This document shows, piece after piece, positions 11,901 to 22,884 of a stretch of DNA of 64,000 nucleotides. Origin of the DNA: Pseudevernia furfuracea (Eukaryota; Ascomycota; Lecanoromycetes; Lecanorales; Parmeliaceae); contig JAIUPT010000039.1 in the NCBI GenBank assembly GCA_022315425.1, forward strand, positions 1,116,001 through 1,180,000, given 5' to 3'. Numbering within the stretch: position 1 is the stretch's first letter; the number at the start of each line of letters is the position of its first letter. The notes below the pieces were generated by a model. It saw only the letters and a program-made list of their open reading frames with translations, made no database searches and was not told where the DNA came from. The position numbers were made by a program, and so were the translations under genes.

Positions 11901-12497
11901 ACACTACATCGCCCAACCACATCACGCCTTCCTCCACAAAGATCATCGTATGCGAGAGGGAGGATGCGACTTCCAACGTTACCGCCGTGGGACCTTCAGC
12001 CAAAGGCGGGTCGCGCATAGCCTGCACCACTCACCCCTGCATTGTACCCATCTACGCAGGGAGAGCGCGATGTTCCGACTCCTCAAGCTGCACCATTCGG
12101 TACTCAAGATGCACGAGCTTTCAGTTCGCCGTGGAAGCCACCATGCCGAGTGTCCCCACTACGAAATGGAATATGGGTGATGCCGTTTAGGAAGAACAAT
12201 GGCGGCGTACAGCCTAGGACTGTGGCATTGCTAGCAAGAACAGCGGTTGGTAGTGAGATCTTGTCTACTCGTGGTAACGGGAGAGAAGCCACACAGGCAT
12301 GGCGTTTTGGAAAAAAAGGTCCTGCTTCTGGCTAAGCCTTTCCTCTCCGAGATTGGCTTGCGAATTGGGGTTATTGGAGAAAGGTGACGCTGTGGACGTA
12401 CCTCTTGATGCAGACATGGCTAACAGGTTCTCTAGTCTCTGCGTGACATGCTGGTGCTCTTTCCGAGACTACTCGGCGGCCCATGGTCTCAGAGGTA
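8983..12497. other. 3.5-kb gene-poor stretch; possible gene remnants at 11.1-12.2 kb
   Basis: No gene is confidently supported. Around 11270-11460 the plus strand has a charged, protein-like frame (VRRFSAERASSVD) ending exactly at a good GTGAGT donor (11460). From 11699 to 12190 another plus-strand frame (163 codons) is protein-like (TIDIRGQDDNGPKSPGRG). I could not link them by consistent splice phases. They may be decayed exons. A 132-codon minus-strand frame at 10456-10854 is not called. Confidence 0.35.
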
Positions 12498-12688
12498 CGA
12501 AAACACGCCCTTACCCCTTTATTCTTGCGGTGTTTTGGAAGGAAGAAATACATGCTCGACACTTCGTTTTTCTAACACAGCAACTGCGAAAACACGCCCT
12601 TACCCCTTTATTCTTGCGGTGTTGGAAGGAAGAAATACATGCTCGACACTTCGTTTTTCTAATACTAACACAGCAACTTCGAAAACAC
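12498..12688. repeat. Tandem duplication, ~90-bp unit, 2.1 copies
   Basis: Unit 1 is 12498-12586 (89 bp) and unit 2 is 12587-12679 (93 bp), followed by about 9 bp of a third unit. The units begin CGAAAACACG and contain TTCTTGCGGTG and ACATGCTCGACACTTCG. They differ only by a 2-bp deletion (TTTT to TT) and a 6-bp insertion (ATACTA), so the duplication is recent. It lies about 300 bp upstream of the start of the 1338-residue orphan gene. Confidence 0.9.
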
Positions 12689-12982
12689 AGCAGAACTTCG
12701 TTATTCACTCCTCATGCATGACTCTAGCATGCATGACACAAAGATCTCGAGGTCCAACCTTTCGTATATATATTCCCCTTCTCTACAACTTCCTGTTCTC
12801 TTACCACCAACCACTCATCACTCAATCATAAAGACAACAACTCCCATACTGCCTCCCAAACGCTCAAAGAGTCTTCAGACACCTCGCACAAGACTGATAC
12901 AAGGACTCATAGGTTTACCTCTTGTACCGTGCCAACACCAGTTGATCCACTTTCTCTTGCAATCTCACAACAATCCACCATC

Positions 12983-15900
12983 ATGTCTCAAGAGTACGCA
13001 TCAGGCTATTATGCACAACAAGGCGCCGAATCCGTCGACCAGGTCTACGAAGATCTTCTTGGCCCCAACGACTTCGACCAAGACTTCCACTACGATAACA
13101 ACTTTGACGTCGGAGCCTATCAAGGTTCAGCCAATGTCGAGTTCAACGATTTCGACACGGCTCCCAATCCCCCTCAGATGCCTAATGATAGTGAACAGTG
13201 GTCCACAGTCGATACGCCTGGCATGAACTTTGGGTGGAATAGCGCCGCGACATCCGGGGATTTCCCTCAGGGCACGATGTATCCAGCACCAGTGCATGTG
13301 GGCGACGATGTTCCCCAAAGTACCTTTGCAGCAGACCAGTACTTTGGCCACGAGGGGATACAAAATGGTCCGTCAAATGTGGCAGATCAACCTCAATTGG
13401 ACGAAGATCAATCTGGGAAAGATCATGATGGAATCTCGAGCTTTGAGAACGTCTCAGGGAATCTCAATCAACAGAATTTGTCTTTTTTGACCTTCAATGA
13501 GGAAGACTGGCAGTTCATTGCAGATCAAATGGCCAATATTGACTACTCAGAGACCCCTCGCCCCGAGTGCCATGAGCCGTATCCACACGGCAATTTTGAC
13601 CACTCTTTCAATTCCACCCAGCCACCTGTGGATAGTTACCAGTGGTCAGCTGTCGACACACCGGGCATCGATTCGGCGTATGCCACCGCCAGCATGCCTA
13701 GGGAGACAACTCATGGCCGCTCAGGTGACATGATTCAAACCGCGAATCCTCCCACGGACGAGAACAACGAGCTGCATGAGGATGATGGTGAGGATGAGGG
13801 TGAAGATGAAAATGAAGATGAGGATGAGGATGAGGATGAGGATGTAGTTGTGCCAAATGGACCTATATCCGAAACTTACGATGAACGCGATCCACTGATA
13901 GTGGAAAATCCATCTCGGGTGAAAAAAGGCCAAAAATGGATTAAATTGGGTCGAACCGGGAGAAGGAATGGACAGGAAGTATGGTTCAACAAGGACACCT
14001 CGAAGTGGCGTAAGTTGTAACCTATCCAACCCACCTGCTAGCAATTCTGACAAGATGCAGAGCCATCCGCATCACATCACGATATGAGGGCGACGTTGAT
14101 CAGACGGGCACAACAAGAGTACCCGAATGACAGATACCGTAAGTGACCCTTAGCGATTTCTTGTACCAGAGCACCGCTGATTATGACAGTCCATCCCGAT
14201 CCAACAGACGGACTTCTGCACGGAGAAACAGCTTTCTTCAAGCCTCATCAGTTACGGGGCCCTGACCGCAACGACTGTGCAGATTGTCTCTTTGCATGGA
14301 GAGAATATATACCCAAGACAGAGGAGAGTGGCAAACGCAAAAAATCGAGCAAGCCTAAATATAGAAACGGCCACCCAGGATACATGTATGAGGGCAACAA
14401 GATTCTCTTGGACCCTCACGAAAATCCTGTGCTCAACCACAAGTTTATTCCCCTAACACTGTCAGCACAGACAGATGGGGCCAAATTGCAGGAAATGGCC
14501 CTGCATGAGGATTGCCAACAAGTTGACTGTAAGCATGTCTTGGAGTGAGTCATATCTGTACTGTACTGACGAATGTTTAGTGTGGGCTCGGATGCCAAGA
14601 TTGGAAATTTGGAAGGATAAGGAAGGGGGCAAACGTTACGTGGAACTTCGGGACAAAAACACCCGCGTCAATATGCCAATGACACGATTTCGGGAAAAGA
14701 AGGGCACCATCGCGGGCGGTGACCGTGAAGGCAGCGAGATGATCAGGGAAGGATTACTAAACTTCTACCATCACCATGGTTTTGACCCTGTCGCATCTGG
14801 CAACTCCGTCAAGGCCTTCTGGAGGGACATGGAGCCATGGGAGGTCAAGGAGGCGAGACTGGGGAATAAGGCCAAACATGGACGGAGGGCCGGAAGTCGA
14901 GCGGTCGGAAACGACAAGCGGGAGGAGGACTACCAAAAAACGCTCAAAAGCATCGAAAATGGCAAGAAGAAGCAGGCCGCGAGGAACGGAGGTAATGCTG
15001 AGAAGCGCCCTCTTCAAAATCATGATGCAAACGTCGGTGGCACTGATCTTGGTCCACACAAGCGTGTCTATCAGGAGCCGGGTTTCATTCCCAGCAATGT
15101 CAGGACCAAGGGTAAGTCTGGAGGAAACTCGAGGCAAGGTCGTGGAAAGAAGGCGTCTTCATCGAAGACTCAGCGCTATGGCACCCTTGGCGCAGTCCAG
15201 CCGCCTCACCAAATCTTGAACTCTAAGAATGTGTACCAGCAGCCACAGGCTCAGCAGTCCAACAACCAATATGTCGAGGGGCAGTATAGGCAACCCTACC
15301 CAGGAATCGGTATGGAAATGGCTGCTAGCTTAGGCGAGCTGCAGCAGACCTCACAATATGGTGGTCAGACTTGGCCGGCTCGAAGCCCATACGAATCGAG
15401 TGGGAATTTCGAGACGCAACCTAGACCAAGCCAACCAAACATGGGGCAAGCCTCCATGTCTAAGCCATATATCCCACAGCATCTACTCCGCGGAGGACAG
15501 GGACAAAATTCTCTTGACGAGGCGGAGTACAATCCGTATGTGATTGAGGAAAATCGTCAGCGGATGCTTCGTCAAGGCATGAATGGCGCACCTATGGGTC
15601 ACAAACTAGCCCAGAACCAACCAAGTTTGGACGCCAATCAACCATATCCTTTACCTAGCCACGCAAATAACGTGGACACGAACAGCGCTCCAAACCACAA
15701 GGTGAACTCGTTAGGTCCAGGCGGTCGCAAAGTGCCCCAAGCGCCTCAAGTACCCAAGCAGATTCTGGGGAAGCGTGTTCAACAAGATGCTGCCGGAGGT
15801 GGGGGTTATGAGAGGCAAGGAAACAAGGAGGCAACAGAGGCTGCGAGGCCAGCCCCTATCCAAGCCAGCCAAGATCCAAATGTTGACTCAACGCACAAGC

Positions 15901-17153
15901 GTCGAAGAAACAATGGAAGGCCCGGCACAGAGCCCCGGCTGCAACGTCGTCCCCAGAATGGAAAGCCTTCCGGACCAAAGTATTATGGTGCAGGAGGTGC
16001 CCCAGAACCTTTTTTGTCTCCAGAGGAGCTTTTTGGGATTACGCATTTTACGCCCATTGTCATGGAGGACGCTGAGGGACCATTGATATCACCAGAGGAG
16101 CTTTTCGGGGACACGCCGGACGTCTTCGATCCAAATGGGGACACAGCAGACTGGTTTTCCGATGGAATTGACGACAACGATGAAAACAACGGACACACTT
16201 ACAACGAGACTACCTTGAATCTCAATGGAGACGTGGCCCCAAGACGTCACTCGGAATACCTTCAACGTATTCCTGAAGGATTGGTGCCTCAGCAGGTTCT
16301 AGGGAAGAACCAGCAGGAAGAGCCGGTGGGTGAATTTGACCAAGACACCCATTTTCCAGAGCAAATTGCAGCAGACCAGCAGCCAGAAGCGCAGGTTGGT
16401 GATGAAGAGGAGAAAAACGATTTGCAGGAGTCGAAGCGACCGTGCATGCCCGCCACCGTTCAAATCAACGTTCAAATCAACGAGCCAATCCTGAACGACT
16501 TTGACTCTCCCCCACTAGATGACCCGCACCTAACGCCGCCAGAGCTTCAAATCAACGAGCAAATCCTGAACGACTTTGAATCTCCTCAAGTAGGTGAGCC
16601 GCACTTCACGCCGCCACAGCACATCTATATAGGCGGTGCTATCATACCCATCGACGAAGCTCCCCAAGTAGCCGACGGGCAAGGTCCAGATCCACCACAG
16701 GCGCCTAACCCAGCCCAAGCGGAGCATCGAGTACCTTCGGACATTCGAGATGTGCGACCAGCGAACGCCTGGCACACTCGAAGCCTCGAAGCTGCCCTGA
16801 GATACACGCGGGAGGCGTTCCTGGAGTGGACCGGTGAGACAGCTCCGGATACGAATTTGGAGGACTGCTACAACGTGCAGTACCGACAGATTCGGGCTGC
16901 CTTTCGGGACTGGTGGAGGTCGGAGGGGAATCCTCAACGTTCGGAGCCGTTGCCGGAGCTTTGGCGGATGAAGGCATGGAGCGGAGGGATTGAGAATTGG
17001 AGGGCTCCGGAGAACAGGGAGCATCTACATGAGGCGATGAGGAGGGGAAGGTGGGCACCGCGTAACGGGGACGGGTCGTTGCAGCAGCCGGAGTTCCACT
17101 GGAATGCTGAGGACTATGAGTGGAATGACGCTCAGGTCGTGGAACAGCTGTGA
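12983..17153 (+). CDS. Large low-complexity orphan protein, four exons (1338 aa)
   Basis: The function is not recognised. The exons are 12983-14009, 14061-14138, 14190-14528 and 14581-17153. All three introns are 50-52 bp, phase 1, with GTAAG donors and AG acceptors, and intron 3 has a CTGAC branch site. The start is the ATG at 12983 (context CCATCATGT), because upstream codons lack ATG. The N-terminal ~300 residues are Asn/Gln/Asp/Tyr-rich and probably disordered. Residues ~280-305 form an acidic Glu/Asp tract encoded by a GATGAG microsatellite. The exon 2-3 region carries a Cys pair (CADC) and basic motifs and is the most structured part. The rest is Gln/Pro/Asn-rich with two internal duplications: SPEELFG units 24 residues apart (16018, 16090) and LNDF units 25 residues apart (16473, 16548). 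The C-terminal ~120 residues are Trp-rich and look folded. It could be a nuclear or condensate-forming regulator, but that is inference. Confidence 0.8.
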
Positions 17154-18247
17154 GCGGGAAGAGGGTTATATTCGAGCATCTGCGACATGCTTTCCGCCGC
17201 AGATTTATGGGACGGTTTTCTTTTTTCAGTACGGACAGCTTCAAATATACAACTTTAGGGAAAAGGATTATTTCATACAGTGACTCACAATTCAAACTCC
17301 ATGTTTGTACACAGTGTTCTTCGTTAGCATGGTCATCTTGCAAACATCTGGGGACCAAACGTGACCACTGAATTCTGCGAAGCTCACGCCATGCTAAAAG
17401 CTGAACGTGTTGCAGAGAGACAAAGGGAGTTGCTGCACGCGTGCACTACGGAAAGTACGAGCTGTGGCCTGTGGCAACGATGTAGGCTGGACCTCGGGGG
17501 TGATAAGGATGAGAGGTTGAGAACAAAGGAGACGTCAGAGTTCCGGCGAAGATTGCAACTAGCGCGTGTGTTAAGACGACGCACGCTTTGCCGTATTAAG
17601 CAATCAAGCGTACTTCGTTATCCTCGCGCATGCCCCAATATTCGATTCAATCCCATTCGATACGCAGTCCTCGTAAGGGAATCGAGAATATAGCAAAATC
17701 ATGCGTAAACGCTACCTTCTTTACGTTGTCCAAGATTCAACGAGAACAATCTGTCTTTCTTACTGCCACTTTTTGGTGGATGTCGACCAGAAACAAACCG
17801 GCTCTTTCTATAAAAAAGTATGGAACAATGAAGAACAAACGCATAGAAACCAATTCCCTTTCAGAAGAAATAGCGATTGTTTATGAGATACTTAACTGTC
17901 GCTTTTTGTGGGCAAAAAGCCATGGTTGTAAGACGGACTTCAAAGGTTTGTTCACAGTCTTCGCCCTCTATGCACGACTTTTGCTGCATTTTCTTCGGGG
18001 AACCGAAGCCTTAGACGTTGTGAAATTGCCGAACAGGCAAGCCGAGAGCTGTGGAGTGATTGGAACGCTGATGCACCGTTTGTAAGGCAGTAGACCCCAA
18101 AAAACGTGTCATAAACAGAATATAGTTGCGTTACGTTGAAGTCGCGCTTCGTAAAGATTCGCCGCTGTAAAGATGACAGCCTAAAAATCCAATGGTCAAA
18201 AATCATAAAGTCGTACTATCCGGACAATCAACCAAAAGGAAAACCTT
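17154..18247. other. Intergenic, nothing recognised
   Basis: About 1.1 kb between two convergent genes. Some 100-150-codon frames occur on the plus strand, but they lack protein-like composition. I see no repeat or RNA gene. Confidence 0.5.
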
Positions 18248-21200
18248 TCAAGCGGCTTCTGGCTCAGCCTCGTTATGGAACTCCCTCCAAGATGCTCCAT
18301 ACTTCTTCCGCACCTCCCTTCTCTCCGTCTGCCTCAACTGAATCTCTTTCCCCTCCCTTCTTACCACTTCTCCAAACAGAAACTCATGTGTCTCCTCCCA
18401 TAGCTCGTCCTGGTGGATCGGACATGGTATGTCGCCGGCCCTTATCCGCAACATCTCCGTGGGTAATTCGCCGTTGTCGTTCCTGGCATCCAAATCACTA
18501 CCCGCCTCCACCAATAGTTTGACCACCTCTAAATTACCGCTATCGACCGCGTAATGCAGTGGGGTCTCGCCATAAAAGTCCCTGGCGCGGACATCAGCGC
18601 CTTTTGAGAGAAGCAGCTCCACAATTCCGGTACGACCAGATTGCGAGGCGTGGTGCAAGGCTGTCTTCTCGTGCGTGGGGTCGCGGTCTTCGACGTTGGC
18701 GCCGGGTTTGGAGAGCGCGGATCGGAGCGTTGAGAGGTTGCTGAGGACCGCGATGAGTGGTATCGTAGCGGAGATGTTCATGGATTTCAGACCTTCAACT
18801 AGAGGGTCGTGTTTCTCTGGCAGCTTTTGGGATTTATATACCGAGTATCTGCCTGATTCGGGGGTCATGTCATCTGCACTGAGGATACCGGCGCTTTGGA
18901 GGAGAAAGCGAACGGCGGCGCGGTTGCCGGTCCATGCGACCCAAGCGAGGGGCGTGAGGACGAAAAATTGGTCAGCGTCGATGAGGCTTTGGAGGTCTGT
19001 TTGCTCTAGTAGCGACTTGATGATTTGATCGCGGCCGAGCTCGGCGGCTGAGAGTAAAGACCTATAGCCTTCTCCTTCATCGTCGTCTAAATCATAATTT
19101 TGCTGTTCAAGAAGGATATGACATATATGCCGGAGGTCGTAGTGCACAGCGACTGTCAATGGTCCATTGATACGTGTGGTCCACCAGAGGTGTCGGATGA
19201 CTCCGAGTGCCATCTGTCGATTCATATCGTCGAGAATAAATTTCATCGCTAACGGTTGTAACTCTTTCTCAAGCCGGTCTTTGATGTGGCGTGCCCAGTA
19301 GTGCGCTGCGTACTGATAGAGTGCCAGCGGTGTTCCACTCTTGGCATGGTAGAAAGAGGTGTTGTCGCCGTCTAAAACATCCTTTGCTGTCTCACTTGCA
19401 TTGAGGATTTCCGTGGCATAAGGACAGCTCATGAATCCATCGACTCTATCTCTGGAGTATCCATCTTGGCCAAAGCGGTAGAGATAATGCCGTCCATTGC
19501 AGCAAAGTCTGTTGCCTTCATAAGACAGGTAAGTGAGACAGGTTGCCGCTACCAAGCGACGTGCATCAACGAAGCTCTGGTCGCGTATGCTCTCGAGATA
19601 GTCCTGTGCAGTATAATGAGCTAGGCGGACGATCTTACTCCCTTCCTCAATGTATATCAGTCCTGCACAGACTGACGGCAAGTCTTCTTCGTCTGGCATG
19701 TTGGCTTCGTCGAAATGTTCTTCTCCTAGTGTTACAGCAAGTGCATGACGAAGCTCTATCACATTCAATGGGCGAAAAGCGTAGGATATCCAGGAAAGAA
19801 TACGCTCGGCAAGCTCCTTTTCGTCTTCATTTTGTTTATTGATCCGGCTTAGTGCATCATCGTAGGTGTCGTGGAGAGTTTTTGGTAACTCTCCGATGGC
19901 TTCCTGGAGAGCCTTTCGCGTCATCTTGGTGACGATTGAGTCAAGAAGAAGCTTTGCCATGAGGAACCTTGAGATCACGGTGTCAACATCTGTGTTAGAA
20001 CGTGGATGGCTATGGTTTCCAAGAAATATCGTCCGACCTACATGTTTTGTGCAGCCTCGATGACCTTGATTTCGATTATGGCTTGTAAGGATGAGTCCGC
20101 AGCGACCCAGCGTCCAAGCCTAGGGGTTGTGGACACTCGCTCCTGCACGTATCGCTTGATGTCATTATTGCTTGCAAGTATCTCAACGTCAGTGTCGATT
20201 CCGATATCGGCGCCGAAAGCGTCAAAATAGCGCGAAGTGACCATTAGCTTCAATTTTGGCTGAAGAACCTTCAATTCTGTAAGGAGACGTAATCTGTATG
20301 CAGGCTCGCACTCATCGAGAGCATCAATGACAACGTAGACGTTGGCATGCCGGTCGACTTCGGCTTTGAGGACCTTGATAATGTCATCAAGCCTTGGACG
20401 GGTTGAAGATCCTTTTGTCACAGATGAGGCGTAAAGCTCTTCCACCTCAGGGGAAAGTCCGCCATTTTGGCGTATCTGCATCCAGATGTTGGCAAGTAGG
20501 TTGGCAGGAGTCTGGACCATCTTGTCTTTGTAGTTACAATAGATGCAGGCGACGGCAACAGATTGATCGTGCACAAGGGTCTTCTCAATATAGTCAGTCA
20601 TGATAGCGGCGATAGTGGTCTTGCCCGCTCCAGGGATTCCACTACACCACAAAGAGGCCTTACTCGCGCTTGATAACCACGCGGAGGCTTCCGGTGTCTC
20701 AAAGAGCCAACTTCCTGTTCCGTCACACCGGCGGGAAAGGACATCGTTGTGGCGGTCGCGGAAGCTCAGAGGGGAAAACCAATCAACGACCTTCTGTACT
20801 ATTTCCACTTCTTGACGATCCTGTAGAGATGTGATTCCAACTTGCATCTCCTGGACTCCGTTAATGAGAGCGGGTATCTGTATGGTGTCGGATTTGATGG
20901 CTTTTGCTAAGCTGATTTGGTCTCCTTGCAAAGCAAGATTAATAGTCGACTTCTGCCTTTCGATTTGCTTCAGTACCTCTTCAACTTCTTTCTTGGTGAA
21001 TGGCCATATAAGGACTTTGGTAACCTTCTTGATTTTTGAGACTGGCTTGAGTTTGTCCACAATCAACTCCAATGAGTTTTGTAGTTGTTCAATGGGGCCG
21101 AACTTGACGGTAAGTGACTGGATTCCTCGCAACCATTTATCATCTCCACTGGCTTTTGCTTCATCTATCCGACTTTCAAGTTCTATAAGTATCCCGTACA

Positions 21201-21339
21201 GACTGTTTACCTCTTGGGCAAGGCGGAAACGCTCTCGTGGGGCGTTTTTGATGTCGTTGAGGTATTTGATAGCTTTGCCGGCCACACCAATCAGTTGAAG
21301 CACGCTGGCGCCTGCGCCTATGGCGGTGATGGGATCCAT
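18248..21339 (-). CDS. NLR-like NACHT-ankyrin STAND protein (1005 aa)
   Basis: The gene has two exons, 20042-21339 and 18248-19967, separated by a 74-bp intron with a GTAGGT donor and a CTCAAG acceptor. The join creates the typical NACHT sequence NMFLMAKLLLDS, which supports this splice. Residues 1-190 are a helical fungal STAND N-terminal domain (MDPITAIGAGASVLQLIG). The NACHT ATPase has its P-loop GIPGAGKTT at 234-242 and Walker B VYVVIDALDEC near 328-338, followed by the winged-helix-like region. The C-terminal half is ankyrin: degenerate repeats and then two clear ones (TALHHASQSGRTGIVELLL, TPLHYAVDSGNLEVVKLLV). In fungi such proteins act in self/non-self recognition and programmed cell death by nucleotide-dependent oligomerisation; the trigger here is unknown. 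All ATPase motifs are intact. The few clean repeats give little sign of the hypervariable high-identity repeat type. Confidence 0.92.
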
Positions 21340-22884
21340 CGGATAAGTTCAGCGAGGGGGCTCTGTGGTGGTGGGTTGCCTTAGATGTCTATTGGAGGGT
21401 CTGAGCCACGGCCTTACAACAGGATTCAACTGAAAAGCAGCGGTGAGACGCGATGACCAATACGACAGGGCCAAAGTCTAATTGCCCGTGTCCGTTGTCT
21501 GGTTCCAAATCATGGCACTCGACCAGTCATTTGAGATTCAATGGATTAGCTGCGTATTGATACTGAGACACGGTTGCGCTCGATCGCACAAAGTCGCAAT
21601 ACTTCGCTGAGGAAGTGATAACGCGCTACAATATAGAGTCTGCCTTCCGCAAGGTTCCCCCGATGAACATAATTGGGAATCCTCGCTCTTAAAGATGCTG
21701 CGCAAAGACTTCCTGCAGGCATGCGGCGCAGGGGCTGAGAAATGCCCCGCAGATATTTCGTAAGCATGCAGGTACTTAAGCCACAGCACCGCCACGAAAC
21801 CGTCTGCAAGGTCCATTGGGTGCAGTAGACTAGCATAGACTAATTTCGATAAGGTGACTACACGTGTATTGATAAATCCAGAATTGAGTGTGTGTGGTAT
21901 GAGTTCAGAATGGGACCTCATGAGGGTGGAAGAAGATGTAGATTGATTCTATGGACATTGATGCTGTCCAGAAATGAGTTCCCACACTAAAGCGTAGTGG
22001 CTTGGCATCACACCAAGCTTCTTATTTTAAAGGTGCCAAGACACTATGTACCCCCCCAATGGCTGACTAATTCTAATTGGAAAGCACGCCATTGGCTAGC
22101 AAGGAAACCACACCCATAAACTGTATGAAGCGTAGTTAATTGTCCTCGCTGTCGTCGCTCATGATGAGTTTCTCACTATGTCGACATCGACTACTCTACT
22201 CTAAGCGGTATGAAGCTAATTGCTATGGCTGAACCTGGTGTCCCCGAGCTCCACTTCCCGTATCTGGTACCCCATCGCGTCTGTGGTCGGAGGTGTCTAG
22301 TTCGTATCAGGTTCGATTCCTAATGGCGCCGGTACCATGGTGTTGCGGTGCTTTCTATTTTCTGGCTAAAGCCCTGTTGTCACCGAACATGAGTCCATTC
22401 CCTGTACTTGGTACCATACTGTCTCCACCCAAAATCATGTTGTTGCCGATTTCCTTCGACCGATCGCGCCCGCTTGAAGCTCCTTTGTCTTCAAAGTTAG
22501 GTATCATGCCCTTTTCGTTTGGCAAACCCCAATGTCCAGAGCCACGTTGCTTCTGGAGTTAGGTTTGTTCCCCGTGTTGTATTCCTCTCAGCGCGCAACA
22601 CTGTTTGCGAACCATGGATTCTTGTCTCTTTGGCTTGCCGTGGTTGTATCACCCCGAGTAGAACTGTTTCTGTAGTTTGGAGTCCAGCCTCTGTATTCAC
22701 TTGGTGGCTGAACATTTCAAACAAGTTTTCACCTGGGGCATGTAGCACTACTTTGATACATGAACCATGAAAAAAAAAATCGCCAGGCACACCGCTTCAC
22801 TAACAATTAATTCGGTTGATTTTGAAGTTTTGAAGTCAAGAATGCATCAACTATCAACCGGCAGATCTCAAACTGCACCAACTA
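21340..22884. other. Intergenic with MITE copy 2
   Basis: About 1.5 kb. Besides the truncated foldback element at 21979-22048, I find no supported gene. A tRNA-like B-box sequence near 22310 was examined and rejected. Confidence 0.5.
21979..22048. mobile_element. Foldback MITE, copy 2 (truncated, inverted)
   Basis: About 70 bp matching the complement of the copy at 7307-7385, including the loop AAGCTTGGTGTGATGCC and one terminal repeat (TTCCCACACTAAAGC, one mismatch). The other terminal repeat is lost: after ACACTATG the sequence turns into a C-run (TACCCCCCC). The loop carries a 5-bp insertion relative to copy 1. Similarity continues a few bases outside the intact end (AATGAG). Confidence 0.7.

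Noticed and set aside
11108..12335. Series of plus-strand frames that could be a multi-exon gene
   Set aside because: One good donor (11460) is present, but no set of introns gave consistent phases, so it is only mentioned in the gene-poor stretch.
13780..13845. GATGAG microsatellite as a possible regulatory or mobile feature
   Set aside because: It lies in frame within an exon and simply encodes the acidic tract.
22290..22335. tRNA-like B-box (GGTTCGATTCC) near 22310
   Set aside because: The T-stem pairs only partly, no complementary acceptor strand or A-box is found at the right distance upstream, and no cloverleaf can be drawn.
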